DNA of 64,000 bases from Mycolicibacterium gilvum (GTDB taxonomy: Bacteria; Actinomycetota; Actinomycetes; Mycobacteriales; Mycobacteriaceae). The translations under genes were made by a program, and so were the position numbers. The stretch lies in contig NZ_UGQM01000001.1 in NCBI RefSeq assembly GCF_900454025.1, forward strand, positions 310,001-374,000, in the 5' to 3' direction. The notes under the pieces were generated by a model, which was not told where the DNA came from, searched no databases, and saw nothing but the letters and a program-made list of their open reading frames with translations. This document shows, in pieces, positions 33,824 through 43,561 of the stretch (position 1 is its first letter; every line of letters begins with the position of its first letter).

Positions 33824-35073
33824 GCGATCAACAACCCGGTACACACCCTGGCCGTTGCACTGCGCTAGAGGCGTTGGGTCACGACTATGACCACTACGAC
33901 CCGCAGTTCGCGCTGGACCCGCATGCGGACTACACGGCACTTCGGGCCAAATGTCCAGTGGCGCACACCGATAACTACGGTGGGTTCTACGTGATCACGA
34001 AGTACGAGGACATATCCGCGGTCCTGCTCAATGCCCAGGTGTTCTCGTCATGGCCGGCTGACACCCCGCCGACGCCCGGTCACACCCGTGCGCTGATCCC
34101 GCTGGAAGTCGATCCCCCCGAACATCGCCGCTATCGCACGATCATCGATCCGTTGTTCCGGCCCAAGGCCATCGAGCACATCGCCGACGAGGTGCGCCGT
34201 TACGCGGCTGAGCTGGTCGACACCATGGTCGCCAAACGCGAATTCGACTTCATGACCGAATTCGCCGAGCCCTACCCGAGTTCGGTGTTCCTCCGGTTGG
34301 TCGGGCTGGATTTCGATGTGGCCCAACGTGATCAGTTGTGCAGCTGGGCCAGTACCATTCTGCACACCACGACCAACGGTGTTGAGCACGGCGATGTCGA
34401 GGCCCAGACCACCGCGCGTCTGCAGGCCGGTAAGGCGCTCAACAACTTCCTCCGCGCCTTGCTCGATGAACGCCTCGCCAATCCTGGTGAGGACATCATT
34501 TCTTATCTGACGACCGCGGAGATGCCGGGCGCCCGCAAGCTCGACTACCGCGAAATCCTCAACTTCGCCTACGTGATGGTGCTGGCCGGACTGGACACCG
34601 TCTCCACCGCAATTGGATTCAGCTTCCTGCATCTGGCTCGTCGACCGGATCTCCAAGACCGCCTCGCTGCCGATCCGTCATTGATTCCCGCGGCGATCGA
34701 GGAACTTCTGCGTTATGAACCGATCGTTCACGGCAGCCGCACCGTCACCGAAGAAACCGCCATCAACGGGGTCGAATTACACCCCGGCGACCGTGTGGTC
34801 ATCCCGCTGGCCTCGGCACATCGCGACGAAGACGCCTACCCTGACGCCGACCAGATCCTGATCGACCGGCACGCCGACAAGTCGATGATCTTCGGCGCCG
34901 GAAATCACCGCTGCGTCGGTTCGCACCTGGCACGGCTCGAGCTGAACATCGCCTTTGAGGAGATCTTCCGGAAGATCCCGAAATTCTCCATTCCCGAGCA
35001 CGCTCAGCTTGCCGCCTATGGCGGCCAGACGCGCAGCTTGATCACATTGCCGTTCAGGACATGGCGTGACTGA
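33820..35073 (+). CDS. Cytochrome P450 (second)
   Basis: A 417-residue P450 starting GTG within the GTGA overlap. Heme loop FGAGNHRCVGSHLARLEL; I-helix VLAGLDTVSTA (Asp-Thr kept, but the next residue is Val rather than Thr); K-helix ELLRYEP. It begins HYDPQFALDPHADYTALRAKC, like soluble actinobacterial P450s that oxidise terpenoid or alicyclic substrates. It overlaps the acyl-CoA synthetase gene by 8 nt. The redox partners are probably the ferredoxin and reductase at 45.6-47.2 kb. Confidence 0.94.
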   Translation: MSDQQPGTHPGRCTALEALGHDYDHYDPQFALDPHADYTALRAKCPVAHTDNYGGFYVITKYEDISAVLLNAQVFSSWPADTPPTPGHTRALIPLEVDPPEHRRYRTIIDPLFRPKAIEHIADEVRRYAAELVDTMVAKREFDFMTEFAEPYPSSVFLRLVGLDFDVAQRDQLCSWASTILHTTTNGVEHGDVEAQTTARLQAGKALNNFLRALLDERLANPGEDIISYLTTAEMPGARKLDYREILNFAYVMVLAGLDTVSTAIGFSFLHLARRPDLQDRLAADPSLIPAAIEELLRYEPIVHGSRTVTEETAINGVELHPGDRVVIPLASAHRDEDAYPDADQILIDRHADKSMIFGAGNHRCVGSHLARLELNIAFEEIFRKIPKFSIPEHAQLAAYGGQTRSLITLPFRTWRD

Positions 35074-37192
35074 GGCACTGGCAACCACCGCCCGCCCGCG
35101 CGCTGACGTCGCGAAGCGCTTCCTCGAGCCGGCCTCGGTCGCCATCGTCGGCGTCTCGACCAGCATCGGTACGGCTTACAAGGCGGGCGGGCGAGCCGTC
35201 CTCGAACACCTCAAGGTCTACGGCTACACCGGTGAGGTCGCCGTGATCCACCCCACGGCAACGTCCGTCGACGGTGTTCCGGCGTTTCCGTCGCTTCGTG
35301 ACCTTCCCACGGTTCCTGACGTTGTGGTCATCGCGGTGCCGGCCGCGGCCGTGCAAGCAGTATTGGCTGAATGTGCCGAGGTCGGGGCGCGACAAGCATT
35401 GATCTTGACCGCTGGATTCGCCGACATGGGTGTGGCCGGCCACGAACTGGAGCGCTCCCTGCTGGACTTCGCCCGCGACAACGCAATTCGAATCGTGGGC
35501 CCGAACAGCACCGGACTGGTCAACGTCCGGACCGGGCTTGCCATGAGCATGACCTCCGTACTCACCGAAGGCGTCCCCATCGCCGCCGGCGGAATCGCGG
35601 TGATCGCGCAGAGCGGTGCGATCGGCAGCACCGTCGTGGAGAGGGCCCGCGACGCCGGTGTGGGAATCTCCCACATCGTCAGCACCGGCAATCAACGGGA
35701 CATGGACATCCCTGACTTCGTGTCGTATTTCGCGGGGCTGCCGGAGGTTCACACCGTCGCGCTGTACCTGGAATCGATCCGCGACGGCCGGCGTTTTGCT
35801 GCCGCGGTGCGTGAGTTGCATGCCGCCGGCAAGCGGCTGATCACCTATCTCGGCGGCCGTACCGCGGCCGGCGAACAGGCCGCGGCCAGTCATACCGGCA
35901 AGATCATCGGCCGCGGAGCGCTCGAGCTGGCGCTGCTGCGGGCGCTTGATGTGACTGTGGTCGACGACCCCGACGACTTGTGGGTACTGGGGGCGATGAG
36001 CGCCCCACGGCACCGGCAGTTCCCGCGCAGGTGGGGCATGGTCGCCTACTCCGGAGGCATGGCGGTGTTGGCCACCGAGCAGCTGGCCAGTGCCGGGGTG
36101 GCATTTCCCCCGCTGGGAGGGTCGACGATCGAACGGCTCAAAGAGCTGTTGCCCAGCTTCGCCGCCATCCCCAACCCGCTCGATGTCGGCCCGGGCTCTA
36201 TGCCCGCGCAGTTCGGCGGCTACCTGGCCGCGGTGGCCGCAGATCCTGCAATCGAGGCGGTGTGCGTGCCGCTGCCGATGGGAGCGCGAGGGTGGAACGC
36301 TCAAAGCGTCGCCGACATCCTGGCGGTGGGCCACGACACCGGCAAGCCGTGCATCGTGCTGTGGTACGGGGGGCGCGCCGTCGACCCCTACATCAAAGAG
36401 CTGCGCGCGGCTGGGGTGCTGGTGGCCCAGAGCCCCTCGGATCTCGGCCGACTGGTCCGCGCGCTCCTCGGACCGGAGCGAGTGCTGGAACCCGACCCCG
36501 CCCCGGACGGCGAGCCGGCCGGTCATGCGATCACGGTCGGCGGCGCCCAAGCACTGCACCTGTTGGCCGACTACGGCCTGGACGTCGCGCCGATGACATT
36601 GTGCGACAGCTCGTCTGCACCACGTGCGGCTGAGGAGCTCGGCTACCCCGTGGTCGTGAAGTCCGCCGATGAGGACATCACGCACCGCACCGAGCTTGGT
36701 CTCGTCGCGATCAACCTGTCCAACGCCGACCAGGTCGGGCAGGCGGTGGCGCGGATGGCGGCTCGCCGTGAGGTCCCGGACCCGACCTGGCTCGTGCAGA
36801 AAATGGTGACCGCCGGAGTGGAGCTGATCCTGACCGTGCGCACGGCTGACGATCTCGGGGTGTTCGGCACCGTGGGGATCGGCGGCGCTGCCGTGGAGGT
36901 GCACCGTGACGTGGAGCATGTCCCGCTGCCGTGCGATCCAGACACGTTGCACAAGGCGCTGACCCGGCTGCGGCTAGCCGAATTGCTTTTCGGATTCCGT
37001 GGCAGCGAGCCGGTAGATGAATCATGGATCGGCGACACGCTGAATCGGATGGCTGCTCTGCTCACCGAGCAGGGCTTGGCAGAGATCGAGGTCAACCCCG
37101 CAATCGTCGACAAGAGCGGCGGCACGATTGTCGACGCTTTGTGCGTTCGAACACCCACGCCGACCCTTGTACGAATACCAAATTCTGAGTAG
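35066..37192 (+). CDS. NDP-forming acyl-CoA synthetase (acetate-CoA ligase family, fused subunits)
   Basis: A 708-residue fusion of both subunits. Order: a CoA-binding domain (FLEPASVAIVGVSTSIGTAY), a succinyl-CoA ligase-like flavodoxin part with the phosphohistidine motif AAASHTGKIIG, and a C-terminal ATP-grasp domain (VGGAQALHLLADYGLDV ... YPVVVKSADEDITHRTELG). It would form acyl-CoA from a carboxylate, CoA and ATP with release of ADP. The substrate is probably a carboxylic acid made by P450 and dehydrogenases. Its stop codon lies inside operator-like site E. Confidence 0.9.
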   Translation: MTEALATTARPRADVAKRFLEPASVAIVGVSTSIGTAYKAGGRAVLEHLKVYGYTGEVAVIHPTATSVDGVPAFPSLRDLPTVPDVVVIAVPAAAVQAVLAECAEVGARQALILTAGFADMGVAGHELERSLLDFARDNAIRIVGPNSTGLVNVRTGLAMSMTSVLTEGVPIAAGGIAVIAQSGAIGSTVVERARDAGVGISHIVSTGNQRDMDIPDFVSYFAGLPEVHTVALYLESIRDGRRFAAAVRELHAAGKRLITYLGGRTAAGEQAAASHTGKIIGRGALELALLRALDVTVVDDPDDLWVLGAMSAPRHRQFPRRWGMVAYSGGMAVLATEQLASAGVAFPPLGGSTIERLKELLPSFAAIPNPLDVGPGSMPAQFGGYLAAVAADPAIEAVCVPLPMGARGWNAQSVADILAVGHDTGKPCIVLWYGGRAVDPYIKELRAAGVLVAQSPSDLGRLVRALLGPERVLEPDPAPDGEPAGHAITVGGAQALHLLADYGLDVAPMTLCDSSSAPRAAEELGYPVVVKSADEDITHRTELGLVAINLSNADQVGQAVARMAARREVPDPTWLVQKMVTAGVELILTVRTADDLGVFGTVGIGGAAVEVHRDVEHVPLPCDPDTLHKALTRLRLAELLFGFRGSEPVDESWIGDTLNRMAALLTEQGLAEIEVNPAIVDKSGGTIVDALCVRTPTPTLVRIPNSE

Positions 37193-37198
37193 ATTTAG
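37178..37198 (+). promoter_or_regulatory. Island operator-like site E
   Basis: CCAAATTCTGAGTAGATTTA is one of the best matches to the consensus. It overlaps the stop codon (TGA at 37190-37192) of the synthetase gene and sits 81 nt before the amidohydrolase start, suggesting an internal regulated promoter. Confidence 0.6.
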
Positions 37199-37278
37199 AA
37201 GACGAGAAGCGAACAATTCGGCTAGTGCGGCGCGCTGCGGTACGCATCCCTAAGACCCGTCAACCTTTGGAGGACCAC

Positions 37279-38460
37279 GTGATTGGCACCGACCGTCTCC
37301 CCGTGCTGGACGTCGACCAGCACTACTACGAACCTCTCGACGCCTTCACCCGGCACTGCCCCAAGGCGTGGCGCGAGCGCACCGTACAGACCGCGGTCAT
37401 CGACGGCCGCACCCGCCAGATCGTCGGCGGCAAGATCGACCGCACCGTGACCAATCCCACCTTCGACCCCATCGTCAAGCCGGGGGCGATGACGGACTAC
37501 TTCCGCGGCAATCCGCAGAAGCGTTCACTTATCGACATCCTGTCCGACCGTGAACCGATTCCGGGCCATTACCGCAACCGTGACGACCGGCTGGCCAAGA
37601 TCGACGAGCAGGGCCTGCAGGCGGTGTGGATGCTGCCGTCGCTTGCGATGGGCTACGAAGAGGGGCTGCAGTACGACCCACCTGCCGCCGCACAGGCGTT
37701 CAAAGCCTTCAATCGCTGGCTGCTCGATGACTGGGGCTACAACTACCAGGACCGCATCTTCAGTTCGCCCTACCTGACGTTCGCGGATATCCCCGCGGCG
37801 ATCGACGAGGTCGAACACGGGCTGGCCAACGGTGCTCGCATCTTCGTGGTGCGCGCGCAGGCTACCTACACCGACGGAGGGTGGCGTTCTCCCGGTGACC
37901 AGATCTTCGACCCGATCTGGGCCCGTCTGCAGGAAGCCGAGGCCATCACGGTCGTACACGTCGGCGAGGTCGGCGGCGCCGGCCTCGACAAGTACGTCGA
38001 ACACCGCACCAACATCATCGGCGAGATCGCCTCCCCGCTGCAGATCGCCGTCGGACACGAGCGGGCGATCGCCAACTACCTGGCCGCGGTGACGTGCGAC
38101 AAGCTCTTCGAGCGTTTCCCGCAGCTGAAGATCGCCTCGGTGGAGAACGGAGCGGAGTTCCTGCCGCTTTCGATTTCCGGGCTCAACCGTGCCGGGTTCC
38201 AACGCCCCGGCTACTTCGCCTCGGATCCCGTTGAGCAGTTCCGCGAGCATGTGTGGGTGGCCCCGTTCTGGGAGGACAATCTCCTGGAGGTGGTCAAGCA
38301 TCTGGGTGTCGACCAGGTGCTGTTCGGCTCGGATTATCCGCACCCGGAGGGCCTGGCCGAGCCGCGCCAGTACGAGAAGGTGGCCGCCGAGCTCAACGAT
38401 CCCGTCTCCGAACGCAAGGTCATGTGGGACAACGCGGCGAAACTGACGAAGCTGGCCTAG
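37279..38460 (+). CDS. Amidohydrolase-superfamily protein (ACMSD-like)
   Basis: A 393-residue metal-dependent TIM-barrel enzyme. Conserved sites: VLDVDQHYYEPLDAF (first metal segment, D-x-D-x-H), VVHVGEVGG, ASVENGAEFLP and FGSDYPHPEGL (the C-terminal metal Asp). Such ACMSD-like proteins hydrolyse or decarboxylate cyclic or oxo acids in catabolic clusters; the exact reaction is unknown. The GTG at 37279 follows TTGGAGG, which favours it over the more upstream GTG of the same frame. It is the first gene of a run that continues through SDR, ALDH, ACAD, GMC oxidoreductase and AMP-ligase. Confidence 0.85.
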   Translation: MIGTDRLPVLDVDQHYYEPLDAFTRHCPKAWRERTVQTAVIDGRTRQIVGGKIDRTVTNPTFDPIVKPGAMTDYFRGNPQKRSLIDILSDREPIPGHYRNRDDRLAKIDEQGLQAVWMLPSLAMGYEEGLQYDPPAAAQAFKAFNRWLLDDWGYNYQDRIFSSPYLTFADIPAAIDEVEHGLANGARIFVVRAQATYTDGGWRSPGDQIFDPIWARLQEAEAITVVHVGEVGGAGLDKYVEHRTNIIGEIASPLQIAVGHERAIANYLAAVTCDKLFERFPQLKIASVENGAEFLPLSISGLNRAGFQRPGYFASDPVEQFREHVWVAPFWEDNLLEVVKHLGVDQVLFGSDYPHPEGLAEPRQYEKVAAELNDPVSERKVMWDNAAKLTKLA

Positions 38461-38464
38461 GCCG

Positions 38465-39271
38465 GTGGAACCAGCAGGCAAAGTCATTGTCGTCACCGGT
38501 GGTGCCGCCGGCATGGGGGAGGCCATGTGTCGGCGGTTTGCCGCAGTCGGCGCCGCGGTGGTCGTCGCCGACATCGACGCGCCGGGGACTGCACGCGTGG
38601 CCGACGAGATCGGCGGCTTAGGTGTTGTCACCGATGTCTCTGACGAAGCGCAAGTAATCGATCTCGTCCACGCCGCCATCGCCGAACATGGCCGCATCGA
38701 TGTCTTCGTATCCAACGCCGGAGTGCTCTGGGGCGAACCGCACGACGGCGTGACACCATTGCACGAGCGGGGCAACCCGTGGGCCTCCAACCAGGCGTGG
38801 CAACGGGTATGGGATGTCAACGTCATGCCGCAGGTCTACGCAGCACGGGCGGTACTGCCACACATGGTTGAGCGGGGATCTGGCTATCTCATCCAGAATG
38901 CCTCCGCGGCAGGCCTTTTGACCGCGCTCGGCAACGCTCCCTACGCAACCAGCAAGCACGCCGTTCTCGGACTGACCGAATGGCTGTCGATCCACTACGG
39001 GGGCAACGGCATTCGGGTGTCCTGCATCGTCGCCGAAGGCGTGCGAACTGCGATGCTGCGCGGCGCACAGGGAGAGTGGTTCGCGGTGGCCGGCGCGATC
39101 ACCGCCGAGGAAGCGGCCGACTGCGTCATTGACGGGATGAGAAAGGAACAATTCCTCATTCTCACCCACCCGCAGGTGGAGAAGTACTTCCGCGGCAAGG
39201 CCGCCGACTACGACGAATGGATCGCCAAAATGCGCAAGCTACATGCCAAGACTCCGGGGCTGGCGTCATGA
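38465..39271 (+). CDS. Short-chain dehydrogenase/reductase
   Basis: A 268-residue classical SDR with [16 protein letters not shown] (cofactor motif), VSNAGVLWG (NAG), NASAAGLL (catalytic Ser region) and [10 protein letters not shown] (catalytic Tyr and Lys). An Asp after the second strand ([10 protein letters not shown]) suggests NAD rather than NADP. It probably oxidises a hydroxyl introduced by hydroxylation or hydration. GTG start 4 nt after the amidohydrolase stop codon; ATGA overlap with the aldehyde dehydrogenase. Confidence 0.92.
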   Translation: MEPAGKVIVVTGGAAGMGEAMCRRFAAVGAAVVVADIDAPGTARVADEIGGLGVVTDVSDEAQVIDLVHAAIAEHGRIDVFVSNAGVLWGEPHDGVTPLHERGNPWASNQAWQRVWDVNVMPQVYAARAVLPHMVERGSGYLIQNASAAGLLTALGNAPYATSKHAVLGLTEWLSIHYGGNGIRVSCIVAEGVRTAMLRGAQGEWFAVAGAITAEEAADCVIDGMRKEQFLILTHPQVEKYFRGKAADYDEWIAKMRKLHAKTPGLAS

Positions 39272-40704
39272 GCATCCACGACCGCGACGAGGTCTACATC
39301 GGGGGAAGCTGGCGGCGTTCCGCGGGCGGTGTCATTGAGGTCGAGTCAGCCATCACCGGTGCCGTCATGGGCCGGGTTCCCGATAGCACGCCCCACGAGG
39401 TAGCGGACGCCGTGGCGGCCGCGCGCGCGGCATTTCCGGCGTGGTCGCAGACGACCGTCGACCATCGACTGCAATACCTGACGCTGCTGGCGAAGAAGGT
39501 CGACGAGCGCAACGACGAACTGACCCGGCTGATCAGCTGCGAGGTCGGCACACCGCTGCGGGTGTCGACGGCGGTGCAGGTCGGGCTACCGCGCCGTGTG
39601 CTGGAGAGTTACCGGGACCTCATGTACAGATTCGAGCTCCAAGAACGCATCGGTGACTCGCTGGTACTGCGGGAACCGATCGGCGTCGTCGCCGCGATCA
39701 CGGCGTGGAATTACCCGCTGCAGCAGGTGTTGGGCAAGGTGGCTGCAGCCTTGGCGACCGGTTGCACCGTAGTGCTCAAACCCTCAGAAGTCGCGCCGCT
39801 CAGCGCGTTCGTGGTTGCCGACATCATCGACGAGATCGGGCTGCCGCCCGGAGTTTTCAACTTGGTGTCGGGACGCGGGGACACCGTGGGCGAAGAACTC
39901 GTTGCCCACCCCGATGTCGACATGGTGACATTCACCGGTTCGACAGCGGCGGGTCGGCGAATCGGGGAAGTTGCGGCACGCACGGTCAAACGAGTGGCCT
40001 TGGAACTCGGCGGCAAGTCGGCCAACATCATTCTCGACGACGCGGACCTGGCTCAAGCAGTCAAGGTCGGGGTGGCCAACTGCTTCACCAACACCGGCCA
40101 AACCTGCACCGCGCTGACCCGCATGCTCGTTCCCCGAACACAGCTCACCCAGGTGGAGGATCTCGTCCGCGCCCGACTGGCCACCTACACACTCGGGGAT
40201 CCACTGGAGTCGTCCACGACGATGGGGCCGCTGGCGTCGGCCGCGCAACGCGACAGGGTGCGCGACTACATCCGCGTCGGCATCGCTGAGGGCGCAGACC
40301 TCATCTATGGCGGGCTCGACGAGCCGACAGACGTGCCTCCAGGGTTCTTCGTCACACCCACCGCGTTTTCAAACGTGCGTCAAGACATGCGTATTGCCCG
40401 GGAGGAGATTTTCGGGCCGGTGCTGTCGATCCTGCCCTACGACACCGAAGACGATGCCGTCGAAATCGCCAACGACACCGAGTACGGCCTCGCCGGTGCG
40501 GTGTGGTCGGCCGATCACGACCGGGCGCTTCGCGTCGCGCGCCGGATGCGCACCGGCGCGGTGGACATCAACGGCTCTTTTTTCAACATGCTGGCCCCGT
40601 TCGGCGGCTACAAACAGTCCGGCAATGGTCGGGAGCTCGGCCTGTACGGACTGCTGGAGTTCTACGAGCTGAAGTCGGTGCAGGGCGCGCCGGTGGAATC
40701 GTGA
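39268..40704 (+). CDS. Aldehyde dehydrogenase
   Basis: A 478-residue NAD(P)-dependent aldehyde dehydrogenase of full length. Catalytic residues: general-base Glu in [12 protein letters not shown] and nucleophilic Cys in [12 protein letters not shown]; cofactor-binding [19 protein letters not shown] and [13 protein letters not shown]. It would turn the aldehyde formed by the GMC oxidoreductase or P450 into a carboxylic acid ready for CoA activation. The other ALDH of the island (53.1 kb) is split by an IS, so this may be the only working one. Confidence 0.95.
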   Translation: MSIHDRDEVYIGGSWRRSAGGVIEVESAITGAVMGRVPDSTPHEVADAVAAARAAFPAWSQTTVDHRLQYLTLLAKKVDERNDELTRLISCEVGTPLRVSTAVQVGLPRRVLESYRDLMYRFELQERIGDSLVLREPIGVVAAITAWNYPLQQVLGKVAAALATGCTVVLKPSEVAPLSAFVVADIIDEIGLPPGVFNLVSGRGDTVGEELVAHPDVDMVTFTGSTAAGRRIGEVAARTVKRVALELGGKSANIILDDADLAQAVKVGVANCFTNTGQTCTALTRMLVPRTQLTQVEDLVRARLATYTLGDPLESSTTMGPLASAAQRDRVRDYIRVGIAEGADLIYGGLDEPTDVPPGFFVTPTAFSNVRQDMRIAREEIFGPVLSILPYDTEDDAVEIANDTEYGLAGAVWSADHDRALRVARRMRTGAVDINGSFFNMLAPFGGYKQSGNGRELGLYGLLEFYELKSVQGAPVES

Positions 40705-40720
40705 CGGGAGGGCGTCAGAA

Positions 40721-41887
40721 GTGGACTTCTCGGCCGACACCGATCTTGACCTGATACGCGAAGGTATCGGCGCGATCTGCACAAAGTTCGACGACGACTA
40801 TTGGGCCGAGCGCGATCGGCGCCACGAGTTCCCGTGGGACTTCTACCGGGCGCTGGCCGATGGCGGTTGGATCGGTATCGCGATACCCGAGGCCTACGGC
40901 GGCAGTGGGCGGGGGCTGCTGGAGGCCTCGGTCATCTTGCAGGAGGTCGCCGCGTCCGGCGCTGCGATGAACGGATGCAGCGCCATCCACCTGTCGATCT
41001 TCGGCATGCATCCGCTCATCCTGCACGGCTCGGAGGACATCAAGCAGCGGTATCTTCCCCGAGTCGCCTCCGGAGAGCTGCATGTGGCCTTTGGGGTGAC
41101 CGAACCCGACGCCGGTACCGAAACGCTGGCCATCAAGACCCGCGCTGTCCGCGATGGCGACTCGTATGTCATTCGCGGACAGAAGGTGTGGACCTCCAAG
41201 GCCCAAGACGCCGACCGGGTGCTGCTGCTGGCCCGGACGACGCCCGTCGAGCAGTGTAAGCGGCGTACCGACGGGCTGACTCTTTTCATGGTGGACCTGC
41301 ATGACCCCGCCGTCACCATCACGCCGATCGCCAAGGCCGGCCGCAATGCGGTGTCCTCGTGCGAGACCGTGTACAACGATGTGGTGGTGTCGGTCGACGA
41401 CCGTGTCGGCGAGCAGGACAAGGGCTTTTATTACCTTCTCGACGGGCTCAACGCTGAGCGTGTGCTGATCGCGTCGGAGGCCATCGGTACCGGCCAGGCG
41501 GCGCTGCGCCGCGCGGTCGGCTACGCCAACCAACGCGTGGTGTACGGCAGACCTATTGGGCAGAATCAGGGTGTCGCGTTCCCGCTTGCCGAGGCCCATG
41601 CCCGGCTGGAGGCCGCCGAGCTGATCACCCGGCGTGCCGGCTGGATGCTGGATCGCGGACTGCCCAGCGGCGCCGAAGCGAACATGGCCAAGTTGCTGGG
41701 AGCCGACGCCGGCTTCCAAGCCGCCGACACGGCCATGCAGGTCCACGGCGGGTTCGGCTACGCCGAGGAATACCACATCGCGCGGTACTGGCGCGAAGCG
41801 CGGCTGATGAAGATCGCGCCGATCCCCCAAGAGCTGATCTTGGCCTACATCAGCCAACACGTCCTCGGCCTGCCCAAGAGCTATTAG
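40721..41887 (+). CDS. Acyl-CoA dehydrogenase
   Basis: A 388-residue ACAD. Motifs: IPEAYGGSGRGLLEASVILQ, FGVTEPDAGTETLAIKTRA, GQKVWTSKAQDADRVLLLA, and NAERVLIASEAIG, which holds a Glu at the long-chain-type catalytic position. The C-terminal loop MKIAPIPQELILAYI departs from the common G-T-x-E form. Starts GTG 16 nt after the ALDH stop codon. Confidence 0.92.
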   Translation: MDFSADTDLDLIREGIGAICTKFDDDYWAERDRRHEFPWDFYRALADGGWIGIAIPEAYGGSGRGLLEASVILQEVAASGAAMNGCSAIHLSIFGMHPLILHGSEDIKQRYLPRVASGELHVAFGVTEPDAGTETLAIKTRAVRDGDSYVIRGQKVWTSKAQDADRVLLLARTTPVEQCKRRTDGLTLFMVDLHDPAVTITPIAKAGRNAVSSCETVYNDVVVSVDDRVGEQDKGFYYLLDGLNAERVLIASEAIGTGQAALRRAVGYANQRVVYGRPIGQNQGVAFPLAEAHARLEAAELITRRAGWMLDRGLPSGAEANMAKLLGADAGFQAADTAMQVHGGFGYAEEYHIARYWREARLMKIAPIPQELILAYISQHVLGLPKSY

Positions 41888-41920
41888 GCCGTAGCGTTCG
41901 TCAGAAAGGAAGGCCGACAG

Positions 41921-43561
41921 GTGACTACGAGCGGTGACACCTTCGACTACGTCGTCGTTGGCGGGGGCTCCTCCGGATCGGTGGTGGCGGCCCGGCTGGC
42001 TCAAGCCGGTGCCGACGTGCTGCTGCTGGAAGCCGGCGGTAGCGATCGGCGCATCGATGTGCGGATCCCTGCCGCGGTTGGTATCGCCTACCAGAAAGTG
42101 AACTGGAAATACCCGGCTGAGCCGGACCCGACGCGCACCGGCAATCCCGAAGCCTGGATGGCCGGCAAGGTGATGGGCGGTGGCGGCTCGATCAATTCGT
42201 GCGTTTTCGTCCGCGGCAACCGGGCCGACTACGACGGCTGGGCCAAGAACGGATGCACCGGCTGGGACTACGACTCGGTCCTGCCCGCATTCAAACGGAT
42301 GGAGACGTGGGAGGGCGGTCCAAGCGAATTGCGCGGGGGTTCGGGTCCCATTTCGGTGAACGTGCAGACCAACCGCGGCCAGGCCAACATGGCGTATATG
42401 AAGGCCTGCCTGCAGGCAGGTTATCCGTCCAACCCTGACTACAACGGCACCTCCCAGGACGGTGTCGGGCTGGCCCAGGTGAACCATCGTCGCGGCACTC
42501 GCTCACAAGCATCGCGCGAGTACCTTCGGCGCGTCGCACCCAAAGGCAAGGTTACCGTTCGCACCCACAGCTACGTGTATCGCATTGTGCTGGAAGGCAA
42601 CAGGGCAGTCGCAGTGCAGTATCGGCACCAGGGCACGGTCACGCAGGCCAGGGCGCGCGAGGAAGTGGTGATCAGCGCCGGCTCGATCGGCTCTCCCCGG
42701 TTGCTGCAGCTGTCCGGAATCGGGCCTCGTTCGACGCTGTCGGATGCCGCGGTGGAAACTGTGATGCACCTGCCCGGGGTAGGCCAAAACCTGCACGAGC
42801 ATCCCTACCTGATGCAGCGTTGGCGGTCAAAGATCGCCACTATCAACAAGATGCGCATTGGCACTGCCGTCGAAGGCATCGTGGACTACGTGCGCAACGG
42901 CAGCGGTCTGCTGGCGATGACGATGGTGCAGGTGCAGTGCATGGCACGCACCGATCCCGGTTTGGAGTCACCTGATCTACAGCTGCAGTTCGTTCCTTTT
43001 GCCATCACTCGTGCAGTCGACGCCAACGGAATGTTCAACGTGCAGAAGGCCAAGGAGCAGGGCTTCCTGTCGTCGTCGACGTTCCTGCGGCCCCGCACCC
43101 GTGGATCGATCACGTTACGTGGATCAGCTCCTGACGCCATGCCACGCATCTCGTATCAGTTCCTAGCCGACCCGGACGACCTGCGAGACTGCGTGCGTGG
43201 GCTGCGCGAAGTGCAGCGAGTGATGGCTCAGCCGGCGATGGCAGAGATCACCGACGGACAGCTCGAACCTGAAGCGGACTGTCGCACCGATACCGACTGG
43301 CAGCAGTACGTGCGCCGCACCGTGACACCGTCCTACCACCCGGTGGGGACCTGCAAAATGGGCATCGACGACCTCGCGGTGGTCGATCCTGAACTCAGAG
43401 TGCACGGCACCGCCAACCTGCGCGTCGCCGATGCCAGCATCATGCCCACCATCACCACGGGCAATACCAACGCCCCCTCGATGATGATCGGCGAACGGGC
43501 GGCCGAGCTCATCCTCGGTGCACGACCCAACCCGAATGGAGTGACCAATGGCTCACGATGA
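41921..43561 (+). CDS. GMC-family FAD oxidoreductase (alcohol/choline dehydrogenase-like)
   Basis: A 546-residue glucose-methanol-choline oxidoreductase. FAD fold YVVVGGGSSGSVVAARLAQ; GMC signature 1 GKVMGGGGSINSCVFVRGN; signature 2 AGSIGSPRLLQLSGIG; catalytic His in SYHPVGTCKMG near the C-terminus. It oxidises an alcohol to an aldehyde or ketone. With the ALDH and the AMP-ligase it makes a complete alcohol to acyl-CoA line within one operon. Starts GTG after AGAAAGGAAGG; its end overlaps the ligase gene by 14 nt. Confidence 0.94.
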   Translation: MTTSGDTFDYVVVGGGSSGSVVAARLAQAGADVLLLEAGGSDRRIDVRIPAAVGIAYQKVNWKYPAEPDPTRTGNPEAWMAGKVMGGGGSINSCVFVRGNRADYDGWAKNGCTGWDYDSVLPAFKRMETWEGGPSELRGGSGPISVNVQTNRGQANMAYMKACLQAGYPSNPDYNGTSQDGVGLAQVNHRRGTRSQASREYLRRVAPKGKVTVRTHSYVYRIVLEGNRAVAVQYRHQGTVTQARAREEVVISAGSIGSPRLLQLSGIGPRSTLSDAAVETVMHLPGVGQNLHEHPYLMQRWRSKIATINKMRIGTAVEGIVDYVRNGSGLLAMTMVQVQCMARTDPGLESPDLQLQFVPFAITRAVDANGMFNVQKAKEQGFLSSSTFLRPRTRGSITLRGSAPDAMPRISYQFLADPDDLRDCVRGLREVQRVMAQPAMAEITDGQLEPEADCRTDTDWQQYVRRTVTPSYHPVGTCKMGIDDLAVVDPELRVHGTANLRVADASIMPTITTGNTNAPSMMIGERAAELILGARPNPNGVTNGSR

